A DNA stretch of 64,000 nucleotides, from the NCBI RefSeq assembly GCF_017894385.1, contig NZ_CP059560.1, positions 3,543,501 to 3,607,500 of the forward strand, in the 5' to 3' direction. This document shows positions 18,000 through 27,426 of the stretch, piece by piece; positions within the stretch are counted from its first letter, which is position 1; every line of letters starts with the position of its first letter. A program made the position numbers and the translations under genes. Under the pieces are notes generated by a model, which had not been told where the DNA came from, did not search any database, and saw nothing but the letters and a program-made list of their open reading frames with translations. This DNA comes from Aromatoleum petrolei (GTDB lineage Bacteria; Pseudomonadota; Gammaproteobacteria; Burkholderiales; Rhodocyclaceae).

Positions 18000-18560
18000 T
18001 CAGGCGCCCTTCAGCGCATAGATGCCCGCGGCGTTGCGCCAGTAGCCCTTGTAATCCATGCCGCAGCCGAAGAGGAAGCGGTCGGGGATGTCCAGGCCGT
18101 GGAAGTCCGGCTTCATGTCCGGGCGGGCCTTGCGTCCGTGCTGCTTGTCGACCAGCACTGCGGTGAGCACCTCGGCTGCGCCTTCCTCGCGGCAGTGCGC
18201 GACGATCGCATCCAGTGTGTGGCCCTCGTCGAGGATGTCGTCGATGACCAGCACCGTGCGCCCCTTCAGGTCCTGTGTCGGGCGCACACGCCAGTCGAGC
18301 ATGGTCTGGCCGTTCAGCGCGTGGCCGTAGCGCGTCGCGTGCAGGTAGGCGACTTCCAGCGGGAAAGCCAGCCGCGACAGCAGGCGTCCGGCGATCACCA
18401 GTCCGCCGTTCATCACGCAGTAGCACACCGGGTTGCTGTCGGCGAGCCGAGTGGTGATCGCGGCCGCCATGCGGTCCAGTGCGGCCGTCACCTCGGCAGG
18501 TGAGGCGAGGCAGTCTGCTTCCGCCATCGCCAGCTTGATTTCGTTGAGATCGATGCTCAT
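18000..18560 (-). CDS. hpt: Hypoxanthine-guanine phosphoribosyltransferase
   Basis: Purine salvage enzyme of 186 aa that joins hypoxanthine or guanine to PRPP. The type I PRTase motif VLVIDDILDEGHTL is intact, with the flexible-loop region before it and the base-recognition end FLFGCGMDYKGYWRN after it. The start MSIDLNEIKLA (18560) is preferred over an in-frame extension that would run into apt. The gene begins 5 nt after the apt stop, as the last gene of the permease-apt-hpt operon. Confidence 0.88.
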   Translation of the reverse strand: MSIDLNEIKLAMAEADCLASPAEVTAALDRMAAAITTRLADSNPVCYCVMNGGLVIAGRLLSRLAFPLEVAYLHATRYGHALNGQTMLDWRVRPTQDLKGRTVLVIDDILDEGHTLDAIVAHCREEGAAEVLTAVLVDKQHGRKARPDMKPDFHGLDIPDRFLFGCGMDYKGYWRNAAGIYALKGA

Positions 18561-18565
18561 GGATG

Positions 18566-19114
18566 TCAGTGTCCTGAAAAATCGCAAACGGTGAAGACTT
18601 CGAGCCCGGCCGCGCGCAGCAGCTTCGAGCCGCCGAGCTCGGGCAGGTCGACGATGGCCGCGGCTTCGACGACCTCGGCGCCGAGACGGGCGAGCAGGCG
18701 CGAAGCGGCTATCATCGTGCCGCCGGTCGCGATCAGGTCGTCGATCAGCAGCACGCGGTCACCCTTGCGCGCGGCGTCGGTGTGCATCTCGACGGTCGCG
18801 TTGCCGTATTCGAGTTCGTAGTCCTCCGCGATCGTCGTGAAGGGCAGCTTGCCCTTCTTGCGCACCGGCACGAAGCCGACGTTGAGCTGGTGCGCGACCA
18901 CGCTGCCGAGGATGAAGCCGCGCGCGTCGATGCCCGCGACCACGTCGATCGCGCGGTCCATGTAGCGCAGCACGAACACGTCGACCAGCAGGCGGAAGGC
19001 CTTCGGGTCCTGCAGCAGCGGCGTAATGTCGCGGAACATCACGCCCGGCTGCGGCCAATCGGGCACGGTGCGGATCGCGCTCTTCAGGAAGGCGGTGTCG
19101 AGCTGTATGGTCAT
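18566..19114 (-). CDS. apt: Adenine phosphoribosyltransferase
   Basis: Enzyme of 182 aa converting adenine and PRPP to AMP. It has the family N-terminus ([21 protein letters not shown]), [19 protein letters not shown] and the PRPP motif [13 protein letters not shown]. The ATG overlaps the permease stop by four bases (ATGA), which implies translational coupling. Confidence 0.95.
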   Translation of the reverse strand: MTIQLDTAFLKSAIRTVPDWPQPGVMFRDITPLLQDPKAFRLLVDVFVLRYMDRAIDVVAGIDARGFILGSVVAHQLNVGFVPVRKKGKLPFTTIAEDYELEYGNATVEMHTDAARKGDRVLLIDDLIATGGTMIAASRLLARLGAEVVEAAAIVDLPELGGSKLLRAAGLEVFTVCDFSGH

Positions 19115-20403
19115 GACAGGAAGGCGAACTTGAGGACGAAGACGATGGCGATGCCGACCACCATCGGCGAGAGGTCACGGCTGCGGCCGGCGAGGACCTT
19201 GAGCGCAGCATACGACACGAATCCGAAGGCGATGCCGTGCGCGATCGAGAAGGTGAACGGCATCGTGATCGCGGTGACCACCGCGGGCGTCGCTTCGGTC
19301 AGGTCGTCCCAGTCGATCTCCGCGAGCCCGCGGATCATCAGCACCGCGACGTAGCACAGCGCCGGGGCGGTCGCGAAGGCCGGCACGGTGCTGGCGAGCG
19401 GCGCCAGCACCAGCGCGGCGAGGAACAGCACCGCGACGGTGACGGCCGTGAGCCCGGTGCGCCCGCCGACCGAGGTTCCGGCCGCCGACTCGATGTAGGC
19501 GGTCGTCGATGAGGTGCCCAGTCCCGCACCGGCGACGATTGCCGTCGAGTCCGCGAGCAGCGCGTTGCGCAGGCGTGGCAGCTTGCCATCCTTGTCGAGC
19601 AGTCCCGCGCGGTGCGCGACGCCGATCAGCGTCCCCGACGCGTCGAACAGTTCGACGAGGAAGAAGGTCAGGATCACCGTCAGCAGACCTGCGTTGAGCG
19701 CCCCGGCAATGTCCATCTGCATGAAAGTCGGCGCGATCGACGGCGGCGTCGCGACGATACCGTTGAATGGCGTCAGCCCCAGCGCGATGGCGATCACCGT
19801 GATCGCAAGGATGCCGATGATGATCCCGCCGTGAATGCGCCGTTGCTCCAGTGCGACGATCAGCACGAAGCCCAGCACGGCCAGCAGCGCCCCCGGCTGG
19901 TGCAGGTCGCCCAGCGTCAGCAGCGTTGCCGGATGGCCGGTGATGATTCCGGCGTTTTTCAGGCCGATGATCGCGAGGAACAGCCCGACGCCCGCCGAGA
20001 TCGCGAACTTCATCGAGCGCGGGATCGAATTCACGATCGCCTCGCGCAGCCGGAACAGGCTCACGACGACGAACAGGCAGCCGGAGATGAACACCGCTCC
20101 GAGCGCCGCTTGCCACGTAAAGCCCATGCCCTTGACCACCGCGAACGCGAAGTAGGCGTTGAGTCCCATGCCCGGCGCGAGCGCGATCGGGTAGTTCGCA
20201 TACAGGCCCATGATCGCCGAGCCCAGTGCGGCGGCGATGCAGGTCGCGACGAAGACCGACTCCCTCGGCATTCCCGCTGCGGACAGGATGTCCGGGTTGA
20301 CGAAGATGATATAGGCCATCGTGAGGAAGGTCGTCAGACCGGCCAACAGCTCCGTCCTGACGTCGGTGCCGTGCGCGGAGAGCTGGAAGAAACGTTCCAA
20401 CAT
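19111..20403 (-). CDS. NCS2/AzgA-type purine permease
   Basis: Inner-membrane transporter of 430 aa with about 12-13 hydrophobic segments. AzgA-type marks include [20 protein letters not shown] near the N-terminus, [10 protein letters not shown], and [22 protein letters not shown] in a central re-entrant region. AzgA relatives import adenine, guanine and hypoxanthine by proton symport. ATG 20403 with GGGGAA 5 nt upstream is chosen over an in-frame TTG at 20415. The two PRTase genes follow without a gap, giving uptake plus capture of free bases. Confidence 0.9.
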   Translation of the reverse strand: MLERFFQLSAHGTDVRTELLAGLTTFLTMAYIIFVNPDILSAAGMPRESVFVATCIAAALGSAIMGLYANYPIALAPGMGLNAYFAFAVVKGMGFTWQAALGAVFISGCLFVVVSLFRLREAIVNSIPRSMKFAISAGVGLFLAIIGLKNAGIITGHPATLLTLGDLHQPGALLAVLGFVLIVALEQRRIHGGIIIGILAITVIAIALGLTPFNGIVATPPSIAPTFMQMDIAGALNAGLLTVILTFFLVELFDASGTLIGVAHRAGLLDKDGKLPRLRNALLADSTAIVAGAGLGTSSTTAYIESAAGTSVGGRTGLTAVTVAVLFLAALVLAPLASTVPAFATAPALCYVAVLMIRGLAEIDWDDLTEATPAVVTAITMPFTFSIAHGIAFGFVSYAALKVLAGRSRDLSPMVVGIAIVFVLKFAFLS

Positions 20404-20430
20404 CTTGTTCCCCAAGCGAAAAAGCGGCGG

Positions 20431-20459
20431 AGTCTACCCCCCGCGCCGGCGCCGGACAA
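20431..20459 (-). promoter_or_regulatory. Sigma-70-like promoter of the purine salvage operon
   Basis: On the minus strand, TTGTCC (20459-20454), a 17-bp spacer and TAGACT (20436-20431) form a plausible -35/-10 pair about 28 nt upstream of the permease ATG. No purine riboswitch was recognised in the short leader. Confidence 0.5.
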
Positions 20460-20599
20460 TTGTTGTTACACACAATGCCTGAGAACCACCGACCGCTTTC
20501 GGCGTGGATGCGCGGTGCCTCGTGCGCCACCGGCCGCCGGTCCCGATGTTCCGTGCGAGAATGATCAAAATGGGCAGGATGGCAGTCACGATGGTTGCA

Positions 20600-20619
20600 T
20601 GACGTTGACGTCAACGTCA
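20600..20619. promoter_or_regulatory. 20-bp perfect palindrome upstream of the acyl-CoA synthetase
   Basis: The 20 bases starting TGACGTTGAC read the same on both strands. The palindrome lies 155 bp before the synthetase start. The TTGACGT/ACGTCAA arms resemble operators of regulators of acyl-CoA metabolism (MerR-type LiuR and similar), and the sequence would fit inside a 19-20 bp promoter spacer as MerR regulators use. No regulator gene is adjacent. The rest of 20,460-20,773 holds nothing else I recognise. Confidence 0.55.
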
Positions 20620-20773
20620 AAATACAGCCCGGCGTTCGAGAGGGGCGTCGCAATCCAATCAAAGTCGCCTGCGGCGCGCGACCCGGCAGCATCGCCGGGA
20701 TCCGCGGCAAGCGGGCGTACATCGGGCGTGACGGAGATGCATCCGCCGCGCCGCTTCTGGGAAAGGAGAGGAA

Positions 20774-22462
20774 ATGACTGCTGTAGCCGAGTTTCTGAAA
20801 GCGCGCGACTTCCTGCTGGCGCACCGCACCGACTACGCGACCGCGTACGCCGGCTTCCAGTGGCCGCAGCTCACCGAGTTCAACTGGGCGCTCGACTACT
20901 TCGACGCCATGGCACGCGGCAACGACAAGCCCGCGCTGTGGATCGTCGAGGAAGATGGCCGCGAGTCGAAGCTCTCCTTCGCCGAGATGTCGGCGCGTTC
21001 GAACCGCGTCGCCAACTGGCTGCGCGACCAGGGCGTGGCGCGTGGCGACCGCATCCTGATCATGCTCGGCAACGAAGTCCCGCTGTGGGAAACCATGCTC
21101 GCCGCGATCAAGCTCGGCGCCGTCGTGATCCCCGCGACCACGCTGCTGACCCCGGACGACCTTGCCGACCGCCTCGAGCGTGGCCAGGTCAAGCACGTTG
21201 TCATTGGCAAGGCCCACACCGACAAGTTCGCCGACCTCGCCGGCGCCTACACCCGCGTCAGCGTCGGCGGTGCGACCGCCGGCTGGCTGTCCTTCGAGGA
21301 CGCCTACGCCGCCTCGCCCGAGTTCAAGGCCGAAGGCGTCACCCGCGTCACGGACCCGCTGCTGCTGTACTTCACCTCCGGCACCACGTCGAAGCCGAAG
21401 CTCGTGCAGCACAGCCACCAGTCCTACCCCGTCGGCCACCTGTCGACGATGTACTGGATCGGCCTGCAGCCTAACGACCGCCACATGAACATCAGCTCGC
21501 CGGGCTGGGCCAAGCACGCCTGGAGCTGCTTTTTCGCCCCGTGGAACGCCGGCGCCTGCGTGTTCCTCTACAACTACAACCGCTTCAACGCCAAGGCGCT
21601 GCTCGACGTGCTCGTGAAATACGAGATCACGACCATGTGCGCGCCCCCGACGGTGTGGCGCATGCTGATCCAGCAGGACCTCGCGTCCGTGAAGACCAAC
21701 CTGCGCGAACTCATCGGCGCCGGCGAGCCGCTCAACCCCGAAGTCATCGAGCAGGTGAAGAAGGCCTGGGGCATCACCATCCGCGACGGCTTCGGCCAGA
21801 CCGAAACCACCTGCCAGATCGGCAACACGCCGGGCCAGAAGCTCAAGCCCGGCTCGATGGGCCGCCCGCTGCCCGGCTACACCATCGCGCTGCTCGACGC
21901 CGACAGCAATCCGGTCGAGGAAGGCGAGATCAGCCTCGTGCTCGCCAAGCGCCCGGCCGGCCTGATGCTCGGCTATGCCGGCGACGAAGCCAAGACCGCC
22001 GAAGTCATGCGTGACGGCCACTACCGCACCGGCGACGTCGCGAGCATCGACGAGGAAGGCTACATCACCTATGTCGGCCGCGCCGACGACGTGTTCAAGG
22101 CCTCCGACTACCGCATCAGCCCCTTCGAGCTCGAATCGGTGCTGATCGAGCACCCGGCCGTCGCCGAAGCCGCCGTCGTCCCGAGCCCGGACCCGGTGCG
22201 CCTGGCCGTGCCGAAGGCCTACGTGATCCTCGCCGCCGGCCACGAGCCGTCGAAGGAACTCGCGAAGGACATCTTCGCCTTCACGCGCGAGAAGCTCGCC
22301 CCGTACAAGCGCATCCGCCGCCTCGAATTCTCGGACCTGCCGAAGACCATCTCCGGCAAGATCCGCCGCGTCGAGTTGAGGAAGAGCGAAGAGGGCAAGG
22401 ACGCGTCCGTGCGCGGCGCGCTGGAGTTCTTCGAGGAAGACTTCCCCGAGCTCAAGGGCTGA
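20774..22462 (+). CDS. AMP-forming acyl-CoA synthetase (ACS/MACS-like)
   Basis: Adenylate-forming enzyme of 562 aa that activates a carboxylic acid to its CoA thioester with ATP. Motifs are complete: P-loop YFTSGTTSKPK, NISSPGWAKHAWS, DGFGQTET, YRTGD, the hinge and CoA-gating region GRADDVFKASDYRI, and the catalytic lysine K529 in TISGKIRR. The N-terminal FNWALDYFDAMA block is typical of the acetyl/medium-chain group rather than FadD. The substrate is unknown; medium-chain, branched or aromatic acids are all possible. GGAAAGGAGAGGAA precedes the ATG. It stands alone, apparently controlled through the upstream palindrome. Confidence 0.85.
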   Translation: MTAVAEFLKARDFLLAHRTDYATAYAGFQWPQLTEFNWALDYFDAMARGNDKPALWIVEEDGRESKLSFAEMSARSNRVANWLRDQGVARGDRILIMLGNEVPLWETMLAAIKLGAVVIPATTLLTPDDLADRLERGQVKHVVIGKAHTDKFADLAGAYTRVSVGGATAGWLSFEDAYAASPEFKAEGVTRVTDPLLLYFTSGTTSKPKLVQHSHQSYPVGHLSTMYWIGLQPNDRHMNISSPGWAKHAWSCFFAPWNAGACVFLYNYNRFNAKALLDVLVKYEITTMCAPPTVWRMLIQQDLASVKTNLRELIGAGEPLNPEVIEQVKKAWGITIRDGFGQTETTCQIGNTPGQKLKPGSMGRPLPGYTIALLDADSNPVEEGEISLVLAKRPAGLMLGYAGDEAKTAEVMRDGHYRTGDVASIDEEGYITYVGRADDVFKASDYRISPFELESVLIEHPAVAEAAVVPSPDPVRLAVPKAYVILAAGHEPSKELAKDIFAFTREKLAPYKRIRRLEFSDLPKTISGKIRRVELRKSEEGKDASVRGALEFFEEDFPELKG

Positions 22463-22531
22463 ACCGCCGCGCATTGCGCATTGCATCAAGGGGCGCGTGC
22501 AGCGGCGGCATAAGCTGCTACAATGCGCCCC

Positions 22532-22631
<100 letters not shown>

Positions 22632-22642
22632 CCTGATTCACG

Positions 22643-22680
22643 AACGGGCGCCTCCGGAAACGGGGCGCCCGTTTCATTTT
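22643..22680 (+). terminator. Intrinsic terminator of ffs
   Basis: AACGGGCGCC (22643-22652) pairs with GGCGCCCGTT (22664-22673) over 10 bp, and TTTCATTTT follows. Confidence 0.85.
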
Positions 22681-22760
22681 GTACCTCCTTGCCGGACTTC
22701 CGTTACGCACGCCCCGCGCTCTTGCGCTATCTTCGGCGCGTCCCTTCGCCGAGCACCCGT

Positions 22761-24971
22761 TTGAACCTGAGCTCATTCCTTCTTTCCCTGCTATGCCTGG
22801 CCGGCATCGCCGCCGCGCCCCTGCACGCCGAACCGCCCCCATCACCGCAGGGCGTCGCGCTGGTGCTATCGGGCGGCGGCGCCCGCGGCATCGCCCACGT
22901 CGGCGTGCTCAAAGTCCTCGAGGACATGCGTATCCCGGTCGACTGCATTGTCGGCACCTCGATGGGCGCGATCGTCGGCGGCGCCTACGCGGCGGGGATG
23001 GAGCTGGGCGACATGGTGCGCGAGATCCACGCCGTCGATTGGGTCAATATGTTCGCGAGCAGTGTGCCGCGCGAGGACCAGCCCTTCCGCGACAAGCAGG
23101 ATGCCGCGCGCAACCGCTCCGCAATCACCTTGGGCTACGGCGGCGGTGCGCTGCTCTTGCCGCAGAGTGCGATCTCCGGCCAGGCGATGGACCGCTTCCT
23201 CACGCGGCTCGCCGGCGACGCCGAGGCGCTCGACACCTTCGACAGCCTTGCGCTGCCCTACCGCGCGGTCGCCACGGACCTCGAGACCGGCGAGCTGGTC
23301 CTGCTCGACAAGGGGCCGCTGTGGCGCGCGATGCGCGCGAGCATGGCCGTGCCCGGGGTGTTCCTGCCGATCGAGACTGAAAATCGACTGCTTGTCGATG
23401 GTGGCCTGGTGATGAACCTCCCGGTCGATATCGGCCGCGAGCTGTGTGGCGGGCGCGTCATCGCCGTGAATCTCGGCACGCCGCCGCACGCGCGCGAGCG
23501 CCTGCGTTCGGCCACCGACATCGCGCTGCAGGCGATCAACCTCGCGCTCGAACAGAACGTGCGCCAGCAGCTCGCGCGCCTGGGTCCCGAGGATGCGCTG
23601 ATCCAGGTCGAGCTGCCCGGCATCACCTCGCGCGACTTCGATCGTGTGCTCGAAACCATCCCCTACGGTACCGAGGCCGCGCTGCGCCAGTCCGCATCGC
23701 TCGCACGCTTCAGCGTCGATGAGGATAGCTACGCGAGGTGGCAGGCCCTGCGGCAATTCCGCTGGCACAAACGCGCGCCGGTCGTCGCCGACATCAAGGT
23801 CGAAGGCCTCAGGTTCGTGCCCAAGCGTCTCTTCGACGCGACGCTCACGCAGAAGGAGGACGAGCCGCTCGACACGCAGGCGCTCGAGCGTGACATCGCG
23901 CGCATCTACGAGCGCGGCGACTTCGATCGCCTGCGCTACAGCGTGCTGCACGACGGGCCGCGCGCGACGGTGCAGCTCGATGCCGACGAGAAGGCCTCCG
24001 GCCCCAACCTGCTGCGCTTCGGCGGCGGCCTCGCCGCTGATTTCGAAGGCGGCTCGCAGGTCGGCCTCTACGCCGGCTTCTCACGCCGCTGGCTCAACAC
24101 CCGCGGCGGTCGCTGGGACACCGACCTGCAGCTTGGCACCACGAACCGCATCCGCAGCGAGCTGTTCCAGCCGCTCGACCTCGACAGCGGCTGGTTCGTC
24201 GCGCCGTCAGTGGAGCTGTTCAACCGCGTGCTGCCTGTTTTTGTCGATGGCCGCAAGCTGTCGGAGAACAAGGAGAAGGGCGGCCTCGTAGGCCTCGATG
24301 CGGGATACGAGGTGGGCATGTGGGGCGAACTACGGGCCGGCTGGCGGCGCGGGCGGCGCAGCTCGGAAGTCATCGCCGGCCCCGAGCTCTATCCCGAGCG
24401 CCTCATCGAAGACGGCTGGGTACATGGCACCGCCACCATCGACCGCCTCGACAGCCCCTTCTTCCCGCGCCGCGGCTACGCTGCCCGGCTACGTGCGGAA
24501 CTTCACTCGCCGGCCTTCGGCGCCGACCAGCGCTACTTCTTCACCGAGCTCGACGGCGACGCCGCGACCTCCTTCGGCCCCAACGTGTGGCGCGTACGCG
24601 CGCTGCTCGCCGGCAGCCCCGACCGCGACTTGCCCGAGGTCGGCCGCACCCTGCTGGGCGGCCCCTTCCGCCTTTCTGGCTACCGCTACGGCGAACTCGC
24701 CGCCGATCAGGTGGCGCTCGTCAGCGGCGCCTACTACCGCCAGATCACGCGCCTGCCCGACACGCTCGGCCGCGGCGTGTACGCCGGCGCGACAGCCGAA
24801 TGGGCGGAGCTGCGCAACTATGGCACCGCGCTCACCCCGGACCCCGGCCGGCACCGCGCGTATTCCCTCTTCCTCGGCGCCGACACCGCCCTCGGTCCGA
24901 TCTACGTCGGCGCGAGCTATTCGCCCGAAGTGGGCGACGTGCGCTACTACCTGCAGCTCGGACAGCCCTGA
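22761..24971 (+). CDS. Patatin-like phospholipase with POTRA and Omp85 barrel (PlpD-like, type Vd)
   Basis: 736-aa protein with a signal peptide (about 1-23, ending PLHA). Residues about 30-225 are a patatin lipase with oxyanion motif SGGGARGIAHVG, nucleophile S67 in GTSMG, and D213 in DGG. Residues about 335-400 resemble one POTRA domain (VADIKVEGLRFVPKRLF). The rest is a beta-barrel of the surface-antigen/Omp85 type, ending in an aromatic-rich strand. This is the PlpD layout, in which the lipase crosses the outer membrane by its own barrel. No ATG or GTG fits: the frame's first plausible start giving a clean signal peptide is TTG 22761, with only a weak GAG upstream. It lies 80 nt after the ffs terminator. 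Confidence 0.85.
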   Translation: MNLSSFLLSLLCLAGIAAAPLHAEPPPSPQGVALVLSGGGARGIAHVGVLKVLEDMRIPVDCIVGTSMGAIVGGAYAAGMELGDMVREIHAVDWVNMFASSVPREDQPFRDKQDAARNRSAITLGYGGGALLLPQSAISGQAMDRFLTRLAGDAEALDTFDSLALPYRAVATDLETGELVLLDKGPLWRAMRASMAVPGVFLPIETENRLLVDGGLVMNLPVDIGRELCGGRVIAVNLGTPPHARERLRSATDIALQAINLALEQNVRQQLARLGPEDALIQVELPGITSRDFDRVLETIPYGTEAALRQSASLARFSVDEDSYARWQALRQFRWHKRAPVVADIKVEGLRFVPKRLFDATLTQKEDEPLDTQALERDIARIYERGDFDRLRYSVLHDGPRATVQLDADEKASGPNLLRFGGGLAADFEGGSQVGLYAGFSRRWLNTRGGRWDTDLQLGTTNRIRSELFQPLDLDSGWFVAPSVELFNRVLPVFVDGRKLSENKEKGGLVGLDAGYEVGMWGELRAGWRRGRRSSEVIAGPELYPERLIEDGWVHGTATIDRLDSPFFPRRGYAARLRAELHSPAFGADQRYFFTELDGDAATSFGPNVWRVRALLAGSPDRDLPEVGRTLLGGPFRLSGYRYGELAADQVALVSGAYYRQITRLPDTLGRGVYAGATAEWAELRNYGTALTPDPGRHRAYSLFLGADTALGPIYVGASYSPEVGDVRYYLQLGQP

Positions 24972-25004
24972 GGCACGTGCGGCCGATCGCCCGGGGCGGG
25001 TCCG

Positions 25005-26189
25005 TCAGGCCGGTCGCCGATAGCCATCCGGCACGCCGTCGGGTGACAGCATGATCTGCCACAGCTGCAGGTCGCGTGCGCGGAAGGCGCCCGCGCAGCT
25101 GAGCAGGTAGTAGGACCACATGCGGCGGAAGCGTTCGCCGTAGCGTCCGGCGAAGCGCGGCCAAGCCGCTTCGAAGCGTGCATGCCAGGCCATCAGCGTG
25201 CGGTCGTAGTCGGCGCCGAAGTTGTGCAGGTCCTCGATCACGAAGAGATGCTCGACGGCCTTCGCAACCTGCCTCAGGGCTGGCAGATCGCCGTTCGGGA
25301 AAATGTAGCGGTCGATCCACGGGTCGGTGTGCGCGGTGCGGAAGTTGTTGCCGATCGTGTGCAGCAGGAAGAGCCCGTCGTCTCGAAGGCAACGGCGCGC
25401 GACCGCGAAGTAGGTGCGCAGGTTATGCCGGCCGACATGCTCGAACATGCCAAGGCTGGCGATGCGGTCAAACGGCTCGTCGATTTCGCGGAAGTCCATC
25501 AGGCGGAACTCCACGGGCAGGCCGGCGCAGCGCTCGCGCCCGTACTCTGCCTGCGCCCTCGAAATTGTGAGGCCGACGCAGCGAACGCCGTAGCGTTCGG
25601 CTGCGAACTTCATGAGGCTGCCCCAGCCGCAGCCGATATCGAGCAGGCACATGCCGGGCCGCAACCCGAGCTTGCGGCACACCAGGTCGAGTTTCGCCTC
25701 CTGTGCCGTCGCCAGATCGTCAGCGTCCGCCCAGTATCCGCAGGTGTATGCCATGTACGGATCGAGCATCGCCTCGAAAAAATCGTTGCCGAGGTCGTAA
25801 TGCACTTCGCCGACGAGCTTCGCCCGGCGCGGGCTCTGCAGGTTCGTGAGATGTGCGCGCAGCACGTGCCAGACGAACTTCGGCGAACGCGCCGCGCGGT
25901 CGAGGTGGGCTCGCACGATGCGATGGATCAATTCGTCGACCTGTGGTGCATCCCAGTCGCCATCCATGTAGCTCTCGCCCAACCCCATGCTGCCATGCAG
26001 GAGGATCCGGTCCGCGGCCTCCGCGCGATGCAGCCGCATGTCCCACGGCCGGGTGCCGCCGATGCAGATGTCGGCTTCCCGCAGCAGCCCGGCCAGCAGC
26101 TCGACACTGCCCCCGTATGGCGCTCGTCGCGTCACCGTCGTGCCGCTGCAAAGGTGCGACTCTGGCAGCTCGTGAAACTCCGGGGCCAT
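25005..26189 (-). CDS. cfa: Cyclopropane-fatty-acyl-phospholipid synthase
   Basis: Enzyme of 394 aa (E. coli Cfa is 382) adding a methylene group from S-adenosylmethionine to cis double bonds of membrane lipids. The SAM site LDIGCGWGSLMKFAAE is clear, preceded by YDLGNDFFEAMLD and MAYTCGYW and followed by GMFEHVG and YIFPNGDLP. All are hallmarks of CFA/mycolic acid synthases. GGAGGA lies 7 nt before ATG 26189, so a longer in-frame reading is rejected. It converges on the PlpD-like gene 33 nt away. Confidence 0.93.
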   Translation of the reverse strand: MAPEFHELPESHLCSGTTVTRRAPYGGSVELLAGLLREADICIGGTRPWDMRLHRAEAADRILLHGSMGLGESYMDGDWDAPQVDELIHRIVRAHLDRAARSPKFVWHVLRAHLTNLQSPRRAKLVGEVHYDLGNDFFEAMLDPYMAYTCGYWADADDLATAQEAKLDLVCRKLGLRPGMCLLDIGCGWGSLMKFAAERYGVRCVGLTISRAQAEYGRERCAGLPVEFRLMDFREIDEPFDRIASLGMFEHVGRHNLRTYFAVARRCLRDDGLFLLHTIGNNFRTAHTDPWIDRYIFPNGDLPALRQVAKAVEHLFVIEDLHNFGADYDRTLMAWHARFEAAWPRFAGRYGERFRRMWSYYLLSCAGAFRARDLQLWQIMLSPDGVPDGYRRPA

Positions 26190-26334
26190 GCACGCTCCTC
26201 CTTCTCCGTGTGCCGCCTGTGCACGGGCGACGCTCGTCCGCGAACACCCATTCCGGATATGTTCGACTTTCAAAGGATAGACCACGCTTCGCACAATTCC
26301 GTTTCAGCGCGCGGGGCCGGAGGCCATTCCGATA

Positions 26335-27225
26335 TCAGGCAAGTGCGGCGTCGAGCACCATCATCGCCGCGAAGCCGACGACGAGGCCGGTCGTCGCGAG
26401 CGTCTCGTGGCCGCGACGGTGCGATTCCGGAATGATCTCGTGGCTCACGACGAAGAGCATCGCACCCGCTGCGCCGGCGAGGCCCCAGGGCAGAAGTGCC
26501 TGCGCCTCCGCAACCACCGCGGCGCCGGCGAGCGCCGCGATAGGCTCGACCAGACCGGACAGGGCCGCCACCGCGAACGATACTGCCCGGCCGTAGCCGG
26601 CGGTCGCGAGGGCGATCGCAACGATCAGCCCTTCGGGCACATTCTGCAGCGAGATGCCGGTCGCGACCGCATTGCCGGTGCTCGCAGAGACGCTTGCGAC
26701 TCCGATCGCGAGCCCCTCGGGAACGTTGTGCACCGCGATCGCGAACACGAACAGCCAGACCGCCCCTGCGCTGCGCTCCGACTGTGGTTCATGCGAGTGG
26801 GGCAGGGTGCGGTCGAGCGCGAGCAGGACCGCGGCGCCCGCGCCCATCGCCACCGCGACGAGGAACACCGCGTCCACGCGGCCGAGTCCGAGGGCGACTG
26901 CCGCGTCGAGGCCAGGAAGGAGCAGCGAGAACACGCTCGCTGCAAGCATCACGCCCGCACCGAAGCCGAGCAGAACCCCCTTCACGCCGGCGGCGATGCG
27001 GCGCATCACGAGCACGGGCAGCGCACCGAGGGCGGTAGCCAGCGCAGCCATCGCGCCCCCAGCGAGGGCGTCGGGGATTGCGAACGCGCCGGCATCGACG
27101 CTGCGCACGAGTTGCGTACCCAGCACCACGAAGCCGGTCAGGACGATCAGCCACCCGCCGAGCGCGCGCAGCGCCCCGGCCGCGTTGGCATGCTGATAGT
27201 GCAGGCGGGCGACTTTGGCAACCAT
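26335..27225 (-). CDS. ZIP-family divalent metal transporter
   Basis: Inner-membrane protein of 296 aa with eight or so hydrophobic helices. The metal-binding helix motifs HNVPEGLAIGV and LQNVPEGL are present, as is HEIIPESHRRGHE before the last helix, as in ZupT and GufA. A His-containing loop (LPHSHEPQSE) lies between the first and second halves. It probably imports Zn2+ or related ions. GGAG lies 8 nt before ATG 27225. The upstream side faces an AT-rich region shared with dnaX. Confidence 0.85.
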   Translation of the reverse strand: MVAKVARLHYQHANAAGALRALGGWLIVLTGFVVLGTQLVRSVDAGAFAIPDALAGGAMAALATALGALPVLVMRRIAAGVKGVLLGFGAGVMLAASVFSLLLPGLDAAVALGLGRVDAVFLVAVAMGAGAAVLLALDRTLPHSHEPQSERSAGAVWLFVFAIAVHNVPEGLAIGVASVSASTGNAVATGISLQNVPEGLIVAIALATAGYGRAVSFAVAALSGLVEPIAALAGAAVVAEAQALLPWGLAGAAGAMLFVVSHEIIPESHRRGHETLATTGLVVGFAAMMVLDAALA

Positions 27226-27286
27226 GATGCGACTCCTTTCAGTTGGGCGATTGCGTCGAATCCAGTATTGCCGTGCGCTGAAAATA

Positions 27287-27299
27287 GTTCTAATTGAAC
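27287..27299. promoter_or_regulatory. AT-rich divergent region with small inverted repeat
   Basis: GTTC-TAATT-GAAC lies within an AT-rich island (about 27,280-27,335) in otherwise GC-rich DNA, between the divergent ZIP gene and dnaX. It may be an operator for the metal transporter. TAGAAT at 27413-27418 is a likely -10 box for dnaX. Confidence 0.35.
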
Positions 27300-27426
27300 A
27301 TTAATAAGTATTCGATAGATTTTCAGTATTTATTCGCCCGCGGCAAACCGGCGCGTCCTATTGCACCCGGGCACCGCCCGCAATCGCACCGGGAGCGTGC
27401 TCGGCGCTCTGTTAGAATCCCGCGCC

